Source: Rathayibacter sp. Leaf185 (GTDB lineage: Bacteria; Actinomycetota; Actinomycetes; Actinomycetales; Microbacteriaceae). From it: a stretch of DNA of 64,000 bases. Positions 34,353 to 43,651 of this stretch are shown here, in pieces. A model generated the notes under the pieces. The model did no database searches and had not been told where the DNA came from. It was given only the letters and a program-made list of their open reading frames with translations. Where the stretch lies: contig NZ_LMPP01000005.1 in the NCBI RefSeq assembly GCF_001423885.1, positions 992 through 64,991 on the forward strand, written 5' to 3'. How positions within the stretch are numbered: position 1 is the stretch's first letter; every line of letters begins with the position of its first letter. The position numbers and the translations under genes are program-made.

Positions 34353-34358
34353 TAGGCT
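34353..34358 (+). promoter_or_regulatory. -10 box for ptrB (leaderless)
   Basis: TAGGCT is six bases before the ATG at 34365. Confidence 0.55.
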
Positions 34359-34364
34359 GGTGCG

Positions 34365-36488
34365 ATGACTGCGCCCGTCCCTCCTGTCGCCCGCCGCATC
34401 CCCCTCGAACGCCGCCATCACGGTGATGTCGTCGTCGACCAGTACGAGTGGCTGCGGCAGAAGGAGGACGAAGAGGTCCTCGCTCACCTCGAGGCCGAGA
34501 ACGCCTACACCGACGCCGTGCTCGAGCCGCTCGCGCCGCTGCGCCAGAGCATCTTCGACGAGATCCGCTCGCGGACGAAGGAGACCGACCTCTCCGTGCC
34601 GGTCCGCGAGGGCGCCTGGTGGTACTTCTCGCGGTCGTACGAGGGCCGTCAGTACGCGGTGCACTGCCGTGCCCCGATCTCGGGTGCCGACGACTGGACG
34701 CCTCCGTCGATCGCCGAGGGCGGCCCGCTCGAGGGCGAGCAGGTCGTCCTCGACGGCAACGCGGAGGCGGAGGGGCACGACTTCTTCTCGCTCGGCAGCT
34801 TCGATGTCTCGAGCGACGGCCGCTTCCTCCTCTTCGGCACCGATATCGAGGGCGACGAGCGCTACACGCTGCGGATCCGCGACCTCTCGACCGGGGAGGA
34901 CCTGCCCGACGTGGTGGAGGGAACGGGCGGCGGCGCGACCTTCGGCGCCGACGCCCGCTTCGTCTTCTACCCGACCGTCGACGAGTCGTGGCGACCCGAC
35001 ACCGTGTGGCGCCACGAGGTCGGCACCGACTCCTCCGCCGACACCGTGGTGTTCTCGGAGCCGGACGGGCGCTACTGGATCGGCATCGGCCTCACCCGCA
35101 GCCGCCGCTACCTGGTCATCGAGATCGGCAGCAAGATCACCAGCGAGTGCCTGCTGCTCGACGCCGGCGACCCCACGGGCGAGTTCCGCTCCGTCTGGCC
35201 CCGCCGCGAGGGCGTGGAGTACGAGGTCGAGCACGCCGTGGTCGACGGGCGCGACCGGCTCCTGATCGTGCACAACGACGGCGCGCTCGACTTCGAGATC
35301 GTCGAGGAGCCGGCCGACCTCGATCGGAGCCCCGAGGAACGAGCCGCCGAGCGCCGTGTCGTCGTGCCGCACGCGGCAGGGCGCCGCATCGAGGGCGTCG
35401 ACGCCTTCGCGCAGCACGTCGTGGTCTCGTACCGCTCCGAGGGGGCGACCCGCCTCGGCCTGCTGCGCGACGGCTCGGACGAGGCGGTGCTGGAGGAGAT
35501 CGTCTTCGACGAGCCGCTCTACGACGCGGGTCTCGCCGGCAACCCGGAGTGGGAGCAGCCCGCTCTGCGCCTCGCCTACACCTCGTTCGTGACACCCTCG
35601 ACGGTGCTGACCCTCGACGTGGCGACGGGTGAGCGCACGGTGCTCAAGCAGCAGCCGGTGCTCGGCGACTACGACCCCGAGCGATACGTCCAGCGGCGCG
35701 ACTGGGCGACGGCCGCCGACGGCACGCGCATCCCGCTCTCGCTGGTCTGGCGACGCGACGCGGCCGACCCGGACTCCGCGCCGGCCCCGCTGGTCCTCTA
35801 CGGCTACGGCTCGTACGAGGCCAGCATCGACCCGGGCTTCTCGATCGCGCGGCTCTCGCTGCTCGACCGCGGAGTCGTCTTCGCGATCGCGCACGTGCGC
35901 GGCGGGGGCGAGATGGGCCGCTCCTGGTACGAGAACGGCAAGACGCTCACCAAGCGCAACACCTTTACCGACTTCGTCTACGCGGCGCACCACCTCGTCG
36001 CGGCGGGCATCACGACTCCGGAGCGGCTCGTCGCCCAGGGCGGCTCGGCCGGCGGTCTGCTGATGGGCGCGGTCGTGAACCTCGCCCCGGAGTCGTTCGC
36101 CGGGATCCTCGCGCAGGTGCCGTTCGTCGACGCGCTCACCTCGATCCTCGATCCGTCCCTGCCGCTGACGGTGATCGAGTGGGACGAGTGGGGCGACCCG
36201 CTGCACGACGCCGAGGTGTACGCCTACATGAAGTCCTACTCCCCCTACGAGAACGTGCGCGAGGGCGTGCGGTACCCACGGATCCTCGCCACCACGAGCC
36301 TCAACGACACCCGCGTGCTCTACGTCGAGCCGGCGAAGTGGGTCGCGCGGCTGCGCGAGGTGGGGGCGCCCGCGCTGCTCAAGATCGAGATGACGGCGGG
36401 GCACGGCGGTGTCAGCGGGCGCTACGAGCGCTGGCGCGAGGTCGCGTTCGAGTACGCGTGGACGCTGGACGTGCTCGGGCTGTCCTGA
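34365..36488 (+). CDS. ptrB: Oligopeptidase B (S9A prolyl oligopeptidase family)
   Basis: A 707-residue cytosolic serine peptidase cleaving short peptides after basic residues. A beta-propeller (about residues 70-400) is followed by an alpha/beta-hydrolase domain. That domain has YGYGSYEASIDPGFSIARLS, HVRGGGEMGRSWYENGK and the nucleophile Ser in AQGGSAGGLLMGAV. The Asp is near TTSLNDTRVLYVEPAKW and the His is in EMTAGHGGVSGR. The catalytic triad is complete. It starts at an ATG with a leaderless-type promoter and is followed by a hairpin terminator. Confidence 0.95.
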   Translation: MTAPVPPVARRIPLERRHHGDVVVDQYEWLRQKEDEEVLAHLEAENAYTDAVLEPLAPLRQSIFDEIRSRTKETDLSVPVREGAWWYFSRSYEGRQYAVHCRAPISGADDWTPPSIAEGGPLEGEQVVLDGNAEAEGHDFFSLGSFDVSSDGRFLLFGTDIEGDERYTLRIRDLSTGEDLPDVVEGTGGGATFGADARFVFYPTVDESWRPDTVWRHEVGTDSSADTVVFSEPDGRYWIGIGLTRSRRYLVIEIGSKITSECLLLDAGDPTGEFRSVWPRREGVEYEVEHAVVDGRDRLLIVHNDGALDFEIVEEPADLDRSPEERAAERRVVVPHAAGRRIEGVDAFAQHVVVSYRSEGATRLGLLRDGSDEAVLEEIVFDEPLYDAGLAGNPEWEQPALRLAYTSFVTPSTVLTLDVATGERTVLKQQPVLGDYDPERYVQRRDWATAADGTRIPLSLVWRRDAADPDSAPAPLVLYGYGSYEASIDPGFSIARLSLLDRGVVFAIAHVRGGGEMGRSWYENGKTLTKRNTFTDFVYAAHHLVAAGITTPERLVAQGGSAGGLLMGAVVNLAPESFAGILAQVPFVDALTSILDPSLPLTVIEWDEWGDPLHDAEVYAYMKSYSPYENVREGVRYPRILATTSLNDTRVLYVEPAKWVARLREVGAPALLKIEMTAGHGGVSGRYERWREVAFEYAWTLDVLGLS

Positions 36489-36504
36489 GCGCGGTTCCCG
36501 CACG

Positions 36505-36531
36505 GGCGTGCTCCGATCGACGGGGCACGCC
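36505..36531 (+). terminator. Hairpin after ptrB
   Basis: Seven-base arms GGCGTGC and GCACGCC enclose a loop that can extend the stem by CC with GG. It is 16 bases after the ptrB stop. There is no T-run. Confidence 0.5.
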
Positions 36532-36600
36532 GCAAGCCCCAGCGGCCCGGCACCCGGGCCGGTTAGGGTCGGGGGTGCCGACGAAGGGGAGAGCCGACCA

Positions 36601-37974
36601 ATGAGCGCAGGCCTATCGATCGACCGGGCCACGGCCTGGGTGGCGCAGCAGCGGTGGTACGCGAGCAAGGGGCGCAGCCCCGTCCTCGAGGTCCGCGGGG
36701 AGTGGACGCTGCGGCGTGACGGCGGCGACATCGTCGTGATGCTCGTCATCGACCGCGCGGGCACCGGCCCGGTGCTGTACCAGGTGCCCGTGACGGTGCA
36801 TCCGGAGCCCGTCGCGGGCCTCGAGGAGGCACTGATCTCGGGCGAGGGCGGCCGGTACGTCTACGACGGCCCGCGCGATCCCTTCTTCGCGGAAGCGCTG
36901 ATGGCGATGATCGCCGACGGCGGCTCCTCCGACGCCGAGGGCGCCCTCGGCCACGCTCGCGCCGACGGGCACCGTCAGCCGGGCGCCGTGATCGGCGCGT
37001 TCGCGTCCTCGCGCATCCTGAGCGGCGAGCAGTCGAACACCTCGATCATCGTGCAGACGACAGCGGAGGACGGCTCGGCCGGGACCCCCGTGATCGTGAA
37101 GGTGTTCCGCGCGCTGCACCACGGCGACAATCCCGACGTGACCGTCCAGTCGGCTCTCAACGCGGCCGGCAGCACGCTCGTGCCTCCGGTGGTCGGCAAC
37201 GTGACCGGCGAGTGGGACGACTCCGGAGAGGAGTCGGGCCGCGCGTTCGGCCACCTCGCCTTCGCCCAGGAGTTCCTCCCCGGCGTCGAGGACGCGTGGC
37301 GCGTCGCCCTCGAGGCCGTCGGAGCCGACGCCGACTTCACCGGCCCGGCCCGCGAGCTGGGCATCGCGACAGCGGAGGTGCACGCGGTGCTCGCCGGGGT
37401 CATGGAGACCGAGGACGCCTCGCCCGAGGTGATCGAGCGGATGATCGCCAGCATGCGCCGGCGCCTCCGGATCGCGTCCGCCGAGGTCCCCGTGATCGCC
37501 GAGGACGCGGAGGCGATCGACGCGGTGTTCCGCGCGGCCGCCGCCGCACCGTGGCCGCGGCTCCAGCGCATCCACGGCGACTACCACCTCGGACAGGTGC
37601 TGTCGGTCCCCGGCCGGGGCTGGGTGCTCCTCGACTTCGAGGGCGAGCCGCTGCGGCCGATGAACGAGCGGCGGATGCCGGACATCGCGCTCCGCGACGT
37701 CGCGGGCATGCTGAGGTCGTTCGACTACGCGGCGGGAGCCTCCGAGCAGGACTCCCCCGGCACCTCCCGCGCCGCCTGGGCGGCGGCGACCCGCGCGGCG
37801 TTCCTCGAGGGGTACGCCGAGCGGGCTGGTGACGCGGTCACCGCGCACCGAGCCGTCCTCGACGCGTTCGAGCTCGACAAGGCCGTCTACGAGGCGATCT
37901 ACGAGGCCCGCAACCGGCCCGGCTGGCTGTCCATCCCCGTCGCCGCGGTGCAGCGGCTCGCCTCGCACTCGTAG
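36601..37974 (+). CDS. Maltokinase-like phosphotransferase
   Basis: A 457-residue protein resembling actinobacterial maltokinase (Mak), which makes maltose-1-phosphate for the GlgE glucan pathway. The N-terminal cap (AWVAQQRWYASKGRSP) fits the family. The C-terminal kinase lobe has RIHGDYHLGQVL (catalytic loop) and GWVLLDFEGEPLRPMNERRM (metal-binding Asp). treS, glgE and glgB are not nearby, so the substrate assignment is tentative. TAGGGT lies 32 bases upstream of the ATG and GGGGAGAG serves as ribosome site, so unlike many neighbours this transcript has a leader. Confidence 0.8.
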   Translation: MSAGLSIDRATAWVAQQRWYASKGRSPVLEVRGEWTLRRDGGDIVVMLVIDRAGTGPVLYQVPVTVHPEPVAGLEEALISGEGGRYVYDGPRDPFFAEALMAMIADGGSSDAEGALGHARADGHRQPGAVIGAFASSRILSGEQSNTSIIVQTTAEDGSAGTPVIVKVFRALHHGDNPDVTVQSALNAAGSTLVPPVVGNVTGEWDDSGEESGRAFGHLAFAQEFLPGVEDAWRVALEAVGADADFTGPARELGIATAEVHAVLAGVMETEDASPEVIERMIASMRRRLRIASAEVPVIAEDAEAIDAVFRAAAAAPWPRLQRIHGDYHLGQVLSVPGRGWVLLDFEGEPLRPMNERRMPDIALRDVAGMLRSFDYAAGASEQDSPGTSRAAWAAATRAAFLEGYAERAGDAVTAHRAVLDAFELDKAVYEAIYEARNRPGWLSIPVAAVQRLASHS

Positions 37975-37983
37975 GGTTCAGAG

Positions 37984-38157
37984 ATGAGCGAACGCGACAC
38001 GACCCCCGAGCCCCTCGATCCGCTGAGCGACTTCTCGCTGCCGGGCGACGCCGACCTGCACGTGGAGGGCGACGCCTCCGGAGCGGACGGCACCGAGATC
38101 GCGGAGCCGGGAGACGACGACGACCGACGCGCGGCCGACGACTCCGCCCGAGGCTAG
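37984..38157 (+). CDS. Small acidic hypothetical protein
   Basis: A 57-residue frame nine bases after the maltokinase-like gene. It is rich in Asp, Glu and Ala (ending DDDDRRAADDSARG) with no hydrophobic segment. AGGG lies upstream of its ATG, and its end overlaps the convergent corA by four bases. No family is recognised. Its position close behind the kinase gene is the main support. Confidence 0.45.
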   Translation: MSERDTTPEPLDPLSDFSLPGDADLHVEGDASGADGTEIAEPGDDDDRRAADDSARG

Positions 38158-39287
38158 AGCCAGCCCCACTTCTTGAAGAGGCGGTGCAGGACGACGCTGG
38201 AGGCGAGCATCGCGGCCAGGGCGGCGGGGTATCCCCAGGCGAGGTGCAGCTCCGGCATGGCGTCGAAGTTCATGCCGTAGACACTCGAGATCATGGTCGG
38301 CGCGAAGAAGATGGCCGCCCATGCCGAGATCCGCTTGACCTCGTCGTTCTGCTGGTTGCCCGCCTCCGCCAGCTTCTTCATGTCCTCGTTCTGGCGCTGG
38401 GCGACCAGGGTCGCGTTGACGGCGAGGATCTCGCGGAGGGTCGTGCGGAAGCCGTCGACGCGCTCGTTCACCACCGCGACGTGGTCGGCGACGTCGCGGA
38501 TGTAGCGGCGCAGCTCGACGTCGGACTGGAAGACCTCGAAGTCGGTCACGAGGCGCCCCAGCATGCCGACCAGCGGCGAGACCGCGCGCTGGAAGTCGAG
38601 CACCTCCTGGCTGAGCTCGTAGATGCGCCGCGACACCGCGGGGTCCCCCTCGAAGACCTGGGCCTCGATCTCGTCGATGTCGTTCTCGAGACCGGCCACG
38701 ACGGGTGAGTACTGGTCGACCACGGCGTCGAGGATCGCGTACAGCACCGCGACGGGGCCGACCCGCAGCAGAGCGGGGTCGGACTCCATCCGGCGGCGCA
38801 CGAGCGAGAGGTCGGGCTTCTCGGAGTGGCGGACCGTGACGACGAAGTTCGGGCCGACGAACAGGTGCAGCTCGCCGAAGTCGACCTCCTCGCGCTGATC
38901 GGAGTAGCTGGCGGCGCGGAGCACGACGAACATGTCGGCGCCGTAGCGCTCGAGCTTGGGCCGCTGGTGCGCGCTGATCGCGTCCTCGATGGCGAGCGGG
39001 TGCATCGAGAACTCCTCCTCGAGGGAGGAGAGCTCGGCCTCGGTGGGCCGGTAGAGGCCGATCCACGCCATCGCGTCGGGCAGCTTCTGCAGCGCGGCGA
39101 GCGCCTCCGGGATGCTGTGCGGCGAGACGACGCGGTGGCCGTCCTGGTAGATCGCGTTGTCGACCGTGCTGGTGCGCGGGGGCTCCTCAGTGGGGAGGAT
39201 CCGCTCGATCGGGCTCGTGTCCTCGGCGGCCGCTCGAGTGCGCGAGCCGATCCCGAGGATCGTCGCGGGGACGCGGGGCAGTCTCAT
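38154..39287 (-). CDS. corA: CorA-family magnesium/cobalt transporter
   Basis: A 377-residue protein with a large cytoplasmic alpha/beta and coiled domain followed by two C-terminal membrane helices. The diagnostic YGMNF pore motif (SSVYGMNFDAMPEL) follows the first helix, and a basic C-terminus KKWGWL ends the protein. It forms pentameric channels for Mg2+ or other divalent cations. The ATG at 39287 is chosen because the open frame upstream overlaps sbcD and is not family-like. Confidence 0.95.
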   Translation of the reverse strand: MRLPRVPATILGIGSRTRAAAEDTSPIERILPTEEPPRTSTVDNAIYQDGHRVVSPHSIPEALAALQKLPDAMAWIGLYRPTEAELSSLEEEFSMHPLAIEDAISAHQRPKLERYGADMFVVLRAASYSDQREEVDFGELHLFVGPNFVVTVRHSEKPDLSLVRRRMESDPALLRVGPVAVLYAILDAVVDQYSPVVAGLENDIDEIEAQVFEGDPAVSRRIYELSQEVLDFQRAVSPLVGMLGRLVTDFEVFQSDVELRRYIRDVADHVAVVNERVDGFRTTLREILAVNATLVAQRQNEDMKKLAEAGNQQNDEVKRISAWAAIFFAPTMISSVYGMNFDAMPELHLAWGYPAALAAMLASSVVLHRLFKKWGWL

Positions 39288-39422
39288 CCCGGCTCCTCTC
39301 GTCGTGGCCGACGACCCATTCTGCACCCGCGGGTGAACAGGAGGTGTCGTCGTGCGCGGCCGGTGTCGGAGGTGCTCAGTAGCCTGGACGGGCACGACGG
39401 CACCCCTCGCGAAAGGACGGAC

Positions 39423-40571
39423 GTGAAGCTCCTGCACACCTCCGACTGGCACATCGGGCGCACGTTCCACGGCCACTCGAGCGTCGGCGCGCTCTCGCTC
39501 GTGCTCGACGCGCTGGTCGAGACCGTGCGGGCGGAGGAGGTCGACGCGGTCCTCGTCGCCGGCGACGTCTTCGACTCGGCCGTCCCCGCCGCCGAGCACT
39601 ACACCCTGCTGACGCGGACGCTCGAGGCGATCCGTGCGGCGGGCGCCGAGGTCGTGCTCACGAGCGGCAACCACGACTCCCCCGCGCGGCTGGGCTTCCA
39701 GGCGGGGCTGCTGCGCACCTCCGGAGTGCACGTGCTCACCGACCCCGAGCGGTACACCGAGCCGGTGGTGCTGCGCGGCGCCGACGGCATCGAGGTGGGC
39801 GTGTACGGCATCCCCTACCTCGAGCCGGCGCTCTACCGTCACCGGCACCCGGAGGAGTCGCTGCGCCGCCACGAGGACGTCCTCGCGTTCGCGATGCGGC
39901 GGGTCAGGGCGCACGCCGAGGCCGCAGGGCGGCGATGGATCGTGATGTCGCACTGCTTCGCCGTCGGTGCGCCGGCCGGAACGGTCGAGCGCGACATCAC
40001 CGCGGGCGGCATCGACTACGTCTCGGTCGACCACTTCGCCACGGCCGACTACGCGGCCCTCGGCCACATCCACGGGCGGGCGACGCTGCTGCCGAACGTC
40101 CGATACTCCGGTGCGCCGCTGCACTACTCGTTCGGCGAGGCGTCGAAGCCGCGCGGCGGCTGGCTCGTCGAGCTCAAAGCCTCCGGTCTCGGCGAGGTCG
40201 CCTGGTCGCCCGTGCCGGTGCCCCGTCGCCTGAGCACGATCGAGGGGCCGCTCGAGCAGCTCCTGAGCGATCCCTCGCTCGCCGAGTACGAGGGCGACTG
40301 GGTCTCGGCGGTGCTCACCGACGAGGTGCGCCCGCTCGACGCGATGGCACGGCTGCAATCGCGGTTCCCGGGTTGCGCGACGCTGGAGCACCGGCCGCCC
40401 CACGCCGCCGACGACCGGCGCGAGTACGCCGAGCGCATCCGCGGGCGCAGCGACGTCGAGGTGGTCGACGACTTCCTCGCGCACGTGCGCGGCGGCCACG
40501 GCGCGAGCGAGGTCGAGCGCGCGCTCGTGCTCGACGCGCTCGCGGCCGTCGACGTCGAGGCGATGCGGTGA
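39423..40571 (+). CDS. sbcD: Exonuclease SbcCD subunit D
   Basis: This 382-residue Mre11-type nuclease subunit has LLHTSDWHIGRTFHG, LVAGDVFDSAVP, SGNHDSPARLGF, VMSHCFAVGAP and ALGHIHGRATLLP, the complete metallophosphoesterase motif set. With SbcC it opens hairpins and trims DNA ends. GAAAGGAC precedes the GTG start, and the stop overlaps the sbcC start as GTGA. Confidence 0.96.
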   Translation: MKLLHTSDWHIGRTFHGHSSVGALSLVLDALVETVRAEEVDAVLVAGDVFDSAVPAAEHYTLLTRTLEAIRAAGAEVVLTSGNHDSPARLGFQAGLLRTSGVHVLTDPERYTEPVVLRGADGIEVGVYGIPYLEPALYRHRHPEESLRRHEDVLAFAMRRVRAHAEAAGRRWIVMSHCFAVGAPAGTVERDITAGGIDYVSVDHFATADYAALGHIHGRATLLPNVRYSGAPLHYSFGEASKPRGGWLVELKASGLGEVAWSPVPVPRRLSTIEGPLEQLLSDPSLAEYEGDWVSAVLTDEVRPLDAMARLQSRFPGCATLEHRPPHAADDRREYAERIRGRSDVEVVDDFLAHVRGGHGASEVERALVLDALAAVDVEAMR

Positions 40572-43513
40572 GGATCCGGCGCCTCGCCTTCGCGGGCCTC
40601 GGCCCCTTCCGCTCCGAGCAGTGCATCGACTTCGACGCCCTCGAGGACGTCGGCATCTACCTGATCGCGGGCCGCACCGGAGCCGGGAAGTCGACGATCC
40701 TCGATGCGATCAGCTTCGCGCTCTACGGGTCGGTGCCGCGCTTCGACGGCACGGCGACGCGCCTCCGGAGCGACCACAGCGCACCCGAGGACGAGACGTT
40801 CGCCGAGCTCGACTTCGAGGCGGCGGGGCGGCTGTACCGGATCCGTCGCTCTCCCGAGTACGAGCGCCCGGCCAAGCGCGGCGGCGGGACGACGAGGCAG
40901 GCCGCGAAGGTGTCGCTGCTCGAGCACGTCGACGGCGAGTGGACGGGCCTGTCCTCGAGTGCCCGCGAGACCGGAGCCGACATCGGCCGCATCGTCGGCC
41001 TGGCGAAGGACCAGTTCCTGCAGGTGATCCTGCTCGCGCAGAACCGCTTCCACGAGTTCCTGCTGGCGAAGAACGACGATCGGCAGCGGCTGCTCCGCAC
41101 GCTGTTCGCGACCGAGCGCTACGAGCTGCTGCGCAAGCGCCTGCTCGAGCAGCGGCAGCAGAGCGCGGCGGCGCTCGAGGAGGAGCGCGCGGCTGTGACC
41201 GCGCTGGCCGACGAGGCCCGCCGCGTCGCCGGGGAGGAGGAGCCGGGTGTCGTCGACCTTCCCTGGTTCTCGGAGCTCGTCGCGCGACTCGAGCCGGTGC
41301 TGACGGGGGCGCGTACCGAGGCCGCGGAGGCGGACCGCGGCGATCGCGAGGCGCGACAGGCGCTCGAGGCGGCTCGGATCCTCCGCCGCTCGCAGGAGCG
41401 GCGCTCGCGTGCGCTGCGCGAGGCCGAGGAGCTCGCCGTGGCCGAGCCCGCCGCTGCCGAGCACCGCGAGCGGATCGAGCGCGCCCGTCGGGCCGACGGC
41501 GTACTGCCGGTGCTGCGGAGTGCTCGTACCGCCCGAGCGGCCTCCGAGACCGCCGCGGTGGCGCGGGAGGGGGCGGGCGAGCGGTTCGCAGCGATGTTCG
41601 GGCTCGCGCCCGATCACGCGGCGGCGTCGGAGGCGGTCGAGGCTCTGACGACACGGCTCGGAGCGCTGGCCGACGTCCTCGCCGACGAGCAGCGGCTGCC
41701 CGAGGCGAGCAGGAGCGCCGAGCAGGCGCAGAACGCCCGCGAGAAGGCGGATCGCGCCCTCGAGATCGTCGAGGTCGAGGCGCGGGAGCTGCCGTCACGG
41801 CTCGATGCGCTCGAGAGCGAGGAGTCGGCACTCACCCCCGAGGCCGCTGCGGTCGCGGGACTCGCGGAGGACCTCGCCGCCCTCGAGCGGCGCATCGCCC
41901 TGCTCGCCGAGCGTGCTGCTGCGGCCACCACCCTCGACGACCGGCGCGCCGCTCACGCCGGCGCCGTCCGCCGGCACGGGGAGCTGGCCGCTGAGCACGC
42001 CCGCCTCGTGGCGCAGCGCTTCGCGGGCTTCGCCGGCGAGCTCGCTGCTGCTCTGCACGACGACGAGCCCTGCCCCGTCTGCGGATCGACCGAGCACCCC
42101 GCGCCCGCGAGCCACGGTGACCGCACTCCGGTCGGCGTGGCAGACCTCGACCGGGCGCGCCTCGAGGTCGAGCGCGCCGCCTCCGCGATGGACGCCGCGC
42201 GCGCCGAGGAGAACGCCGCCGCGCTCGCGTGGGCCGCGCTCGACGAGCGCGCCGGACGCGAGAGCGCGGACGAGCTCGAGCGCGCCCGCGTGACAGCCCT
42301 GCGGCGACTCGACTCCGCGCGGACGGCCGCTGCCCGCTGCGAGACCCTGCGACGCGAGCGCACCGCCGTCCGGGTGCGCGCCGACGAGCTGACGACGTCG
42401 ATCGACGCCGCACGCGAGAAGCGCGACCTCCGCGCCGGCGAGACGGCCGCCGCGGAGGAGTCGCTGCGGATCCTCCGCGAGCGCGTCGACGCCCACAGGG
42501 GCGTGGCCGCCAGCATCGCCGACCGGGTGTCCGGACTCCGCGAGGAGCGTCGCGTGGCGGAGGCGCTGCTCGAGGCCGAGGAGCTCGCATCGACCCGCGC
42601 CGAGGCCGCCGAGGCGGCGGAGGAGCACCTCTCGGAGGTCCTCGAGGACCGAGGCTTCCCCACCGCCGAGGCCGCCGAGGCAGCCGCCCTCTCGAGCGGT
42701 GAGCGGGCACGCGCCGAGGCCGTCGTCGCCGAGCACGAGCGTCGCCGCTCCGCCGTCGACTCCGTGCTCGCCGAGCCCGAGCTGCACGAGCTGCCGACGG
42801 CGCCCGTCGACGTCCCCGCCGCCGAGGAGGCGGCTCGCATCGCCTCCGCCCGGCGCGACGACGCCCGTCGCGAGCTCTCGCTGCTCGAGGATCGAGCCGA
42901 GCGCCTCGGCAGCATCGCGAGACTGGCCGAGACGCGACTCGCCGGACTCGATGCACGCCTCCGCAGTCACGACGAGCTGCGCGCGCTCGCCGACACGATC
43001 GACGGCCATGGCCAGAACTCGAGGCGGATGGACCTGGAGGCGTTCGCGCTCGCGGGTCGCCTGGAGGAGATCGTCGCCGCAGCGAACCTCCGCCTGACCG
43101 CGATGACCAGCGGCCGGTACACCCTCGCCCACGACGACTCCCTCGCCTACCGCGGCGCCGCCTCCGGGCTCGGGATCGACGTGCTCGATGCCTTCACCGG
43201 CGCTCGCCGCCAGCCGGCATCACTGTCGGGCGGCGAGACGTTCCTCGCCTCGCTGGCGCTGGCGCTCGGACTCGCCGACGTCGTGACGATGCAGTCGGGC
43301 GGCATCTCGCTCGAGACCATGTTCATCGACGAGGGATTCGGCTCCCTCGATGCCGAGACCCTCGAGACCGCCCTGGGCACCCTCGACGCGCTGCGCTCGG
43401 GCGGCCGGACCATCGGCCTGATCAGCCACGTCGACGCCATGCGCGAGCGCCTCCCGACCGGCCTCCGCGTCATCGTCAGCGACCGCGGCGACAGCACGAT
43501 CCTGACCGCCTGA
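40568..43513 (+). CDS. sbcC: Exonuclease SbcCD subunit C
   Basis: A 981-residue Rad50/SMC-type ATPase. Walker A is GRTGAGKSTILDAISFALYG near residue 36. Long Ala/Glu/Arg-rich coiled coils follow, with a zinc hook C502-P-V-C505 in the middle. The signature LSGGETFLASLALALGL lies near 886 and Walker B MFIDEGFGSLDAE near 917. The low-complexity coiled coil gives long open frames on other strands that are not genes. A strong hairpin ends the transcript. Confidence 0.96.
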   Translation: MRIRRLAFAGLGPFRSEQCIDFDALEDVGIYLIAGRTGAGKSTILDAISFALYGSVPRFDGTATRLRSDHSAPEDETFAELDFEAAGRLYRIRRSPEYERPAKRGGGTTRQAAKVSLLEHVDGEWTGLSSSARETGADIGRIVGLAKDQFLQVILLAQNRFHEFLLAKNDDRQRLLRTLFATERYELLRKRLLEQRQQSAAALEEERAAVTALADEARRVAGEEEPGVVDLPWFSELVARLEPVLTGARTEAAEADRGDREARQALEAARILRRSQERRSRALREAEELAVAEPAAAEHRERIERARRADGVLPVLRSARTARAASETAAVAREGAGERFAAMFGLAPDHAAASEAVEALTTRLGALADVLADEQRLPEASRSAEQAQNAREKADRALEIVEVEARELPSRLDALESEESALTPEAAAVAGLAEDLAALERRIALLAERAAAATTLDDRRAAHAGAVRRHGELAAEHARLVAQRFAGFAGELAAALHDDEPCPVCGSTEHPAPASHGDRTPVGVADLDRARLEVERAASAMDAARAEENAAALAWAALDERAGRESADELERARVTALRRLDSARTAAARCETLRRERTAVRVRADELTTSIDAAREKRDLRAGETAAAEESLRILRERVDAHRGVAASIADRVSGLREERRVAEALLEAEELASTRAEAAEAAEEHLSEVLEDRGFPTAEAAEAAALSSGERARAEAVVAEHERRRSAVDSVLAEPELHELPTAPVDVPAAEEAARIASARRDDARRELSLLEDRAERLGSIARLAETRLAGLDARLRSHDELRALADTIDGHGQNSRRMDLEAFALAGRLEEIVAAANLRLTAMTSGRYTLAHDDSLAYRGAASGLGIDVLDAFTGARRQPASLSGGETFLASLALALGLADVVTMQSGGISLETMFIDEGFGSLDAETLETALGTLDALRSGGRTIGLISHVDAMRERLPTGLRVIVSDRGDSTILTA

Positions 43514-43517
43514 CGGC

Positions 43518-43553
43518 GCGGGTCCGGGCTTCTCACGAACATCCCGGACCCGC
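43518..43553 (+). terminator. Terminator after sbcC
   Basis: Eleven-base arms GCGGGTCCGGG and CCCGGACCCGC flank a 14-base loop, starting four bases after the sbcC stop. It separates sbcDC from the thiamine promoter, which begins four bases later. Confidence 0.75.
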
Positions 43554-43556
43554 TGC

Positions 43557-43562
43557 TAGGGT
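43557..43562 (+). promoter_or_regulatory. -10 box of the thiamine salvage operon
   Basis: TAGGGT lies about ten bases before the first base-stem nucleotide of the TPP riboswitch, so the transcript would begin at the riboswitch. Confidence 0.55.
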
Positions 43563-43572
43563 CGTCCGCAGT

Positions 43573-43647
43573 GACACGGGGTGCCCCCTCCAGGGCTGAG
43601 ATGAGACCCGTCGAACCTGATCTAGTTCGTACTAGCGAAGGGATGTC
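43573..43647 (+). promoter_or_regulatory. TPP (THI element) riboswitch
   Basis: Conserved pieces are present in order: ACACGGGGTGCC, CTGAGATGAGACCC, AACCTGATCTAGTT and TACTAGCGAAGGGA, closed by a GACA/TGTC base stem. The AGGGA of the last strand (43639-43643) is eight bases from the thiM ATG and is the Shine-Dalgarno itself. Ligand binding should therefore hide it and shut down translation. This is an established mechanism of the class. Confidence 0.97.
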
Positions 43648-43651
43648 GCGA

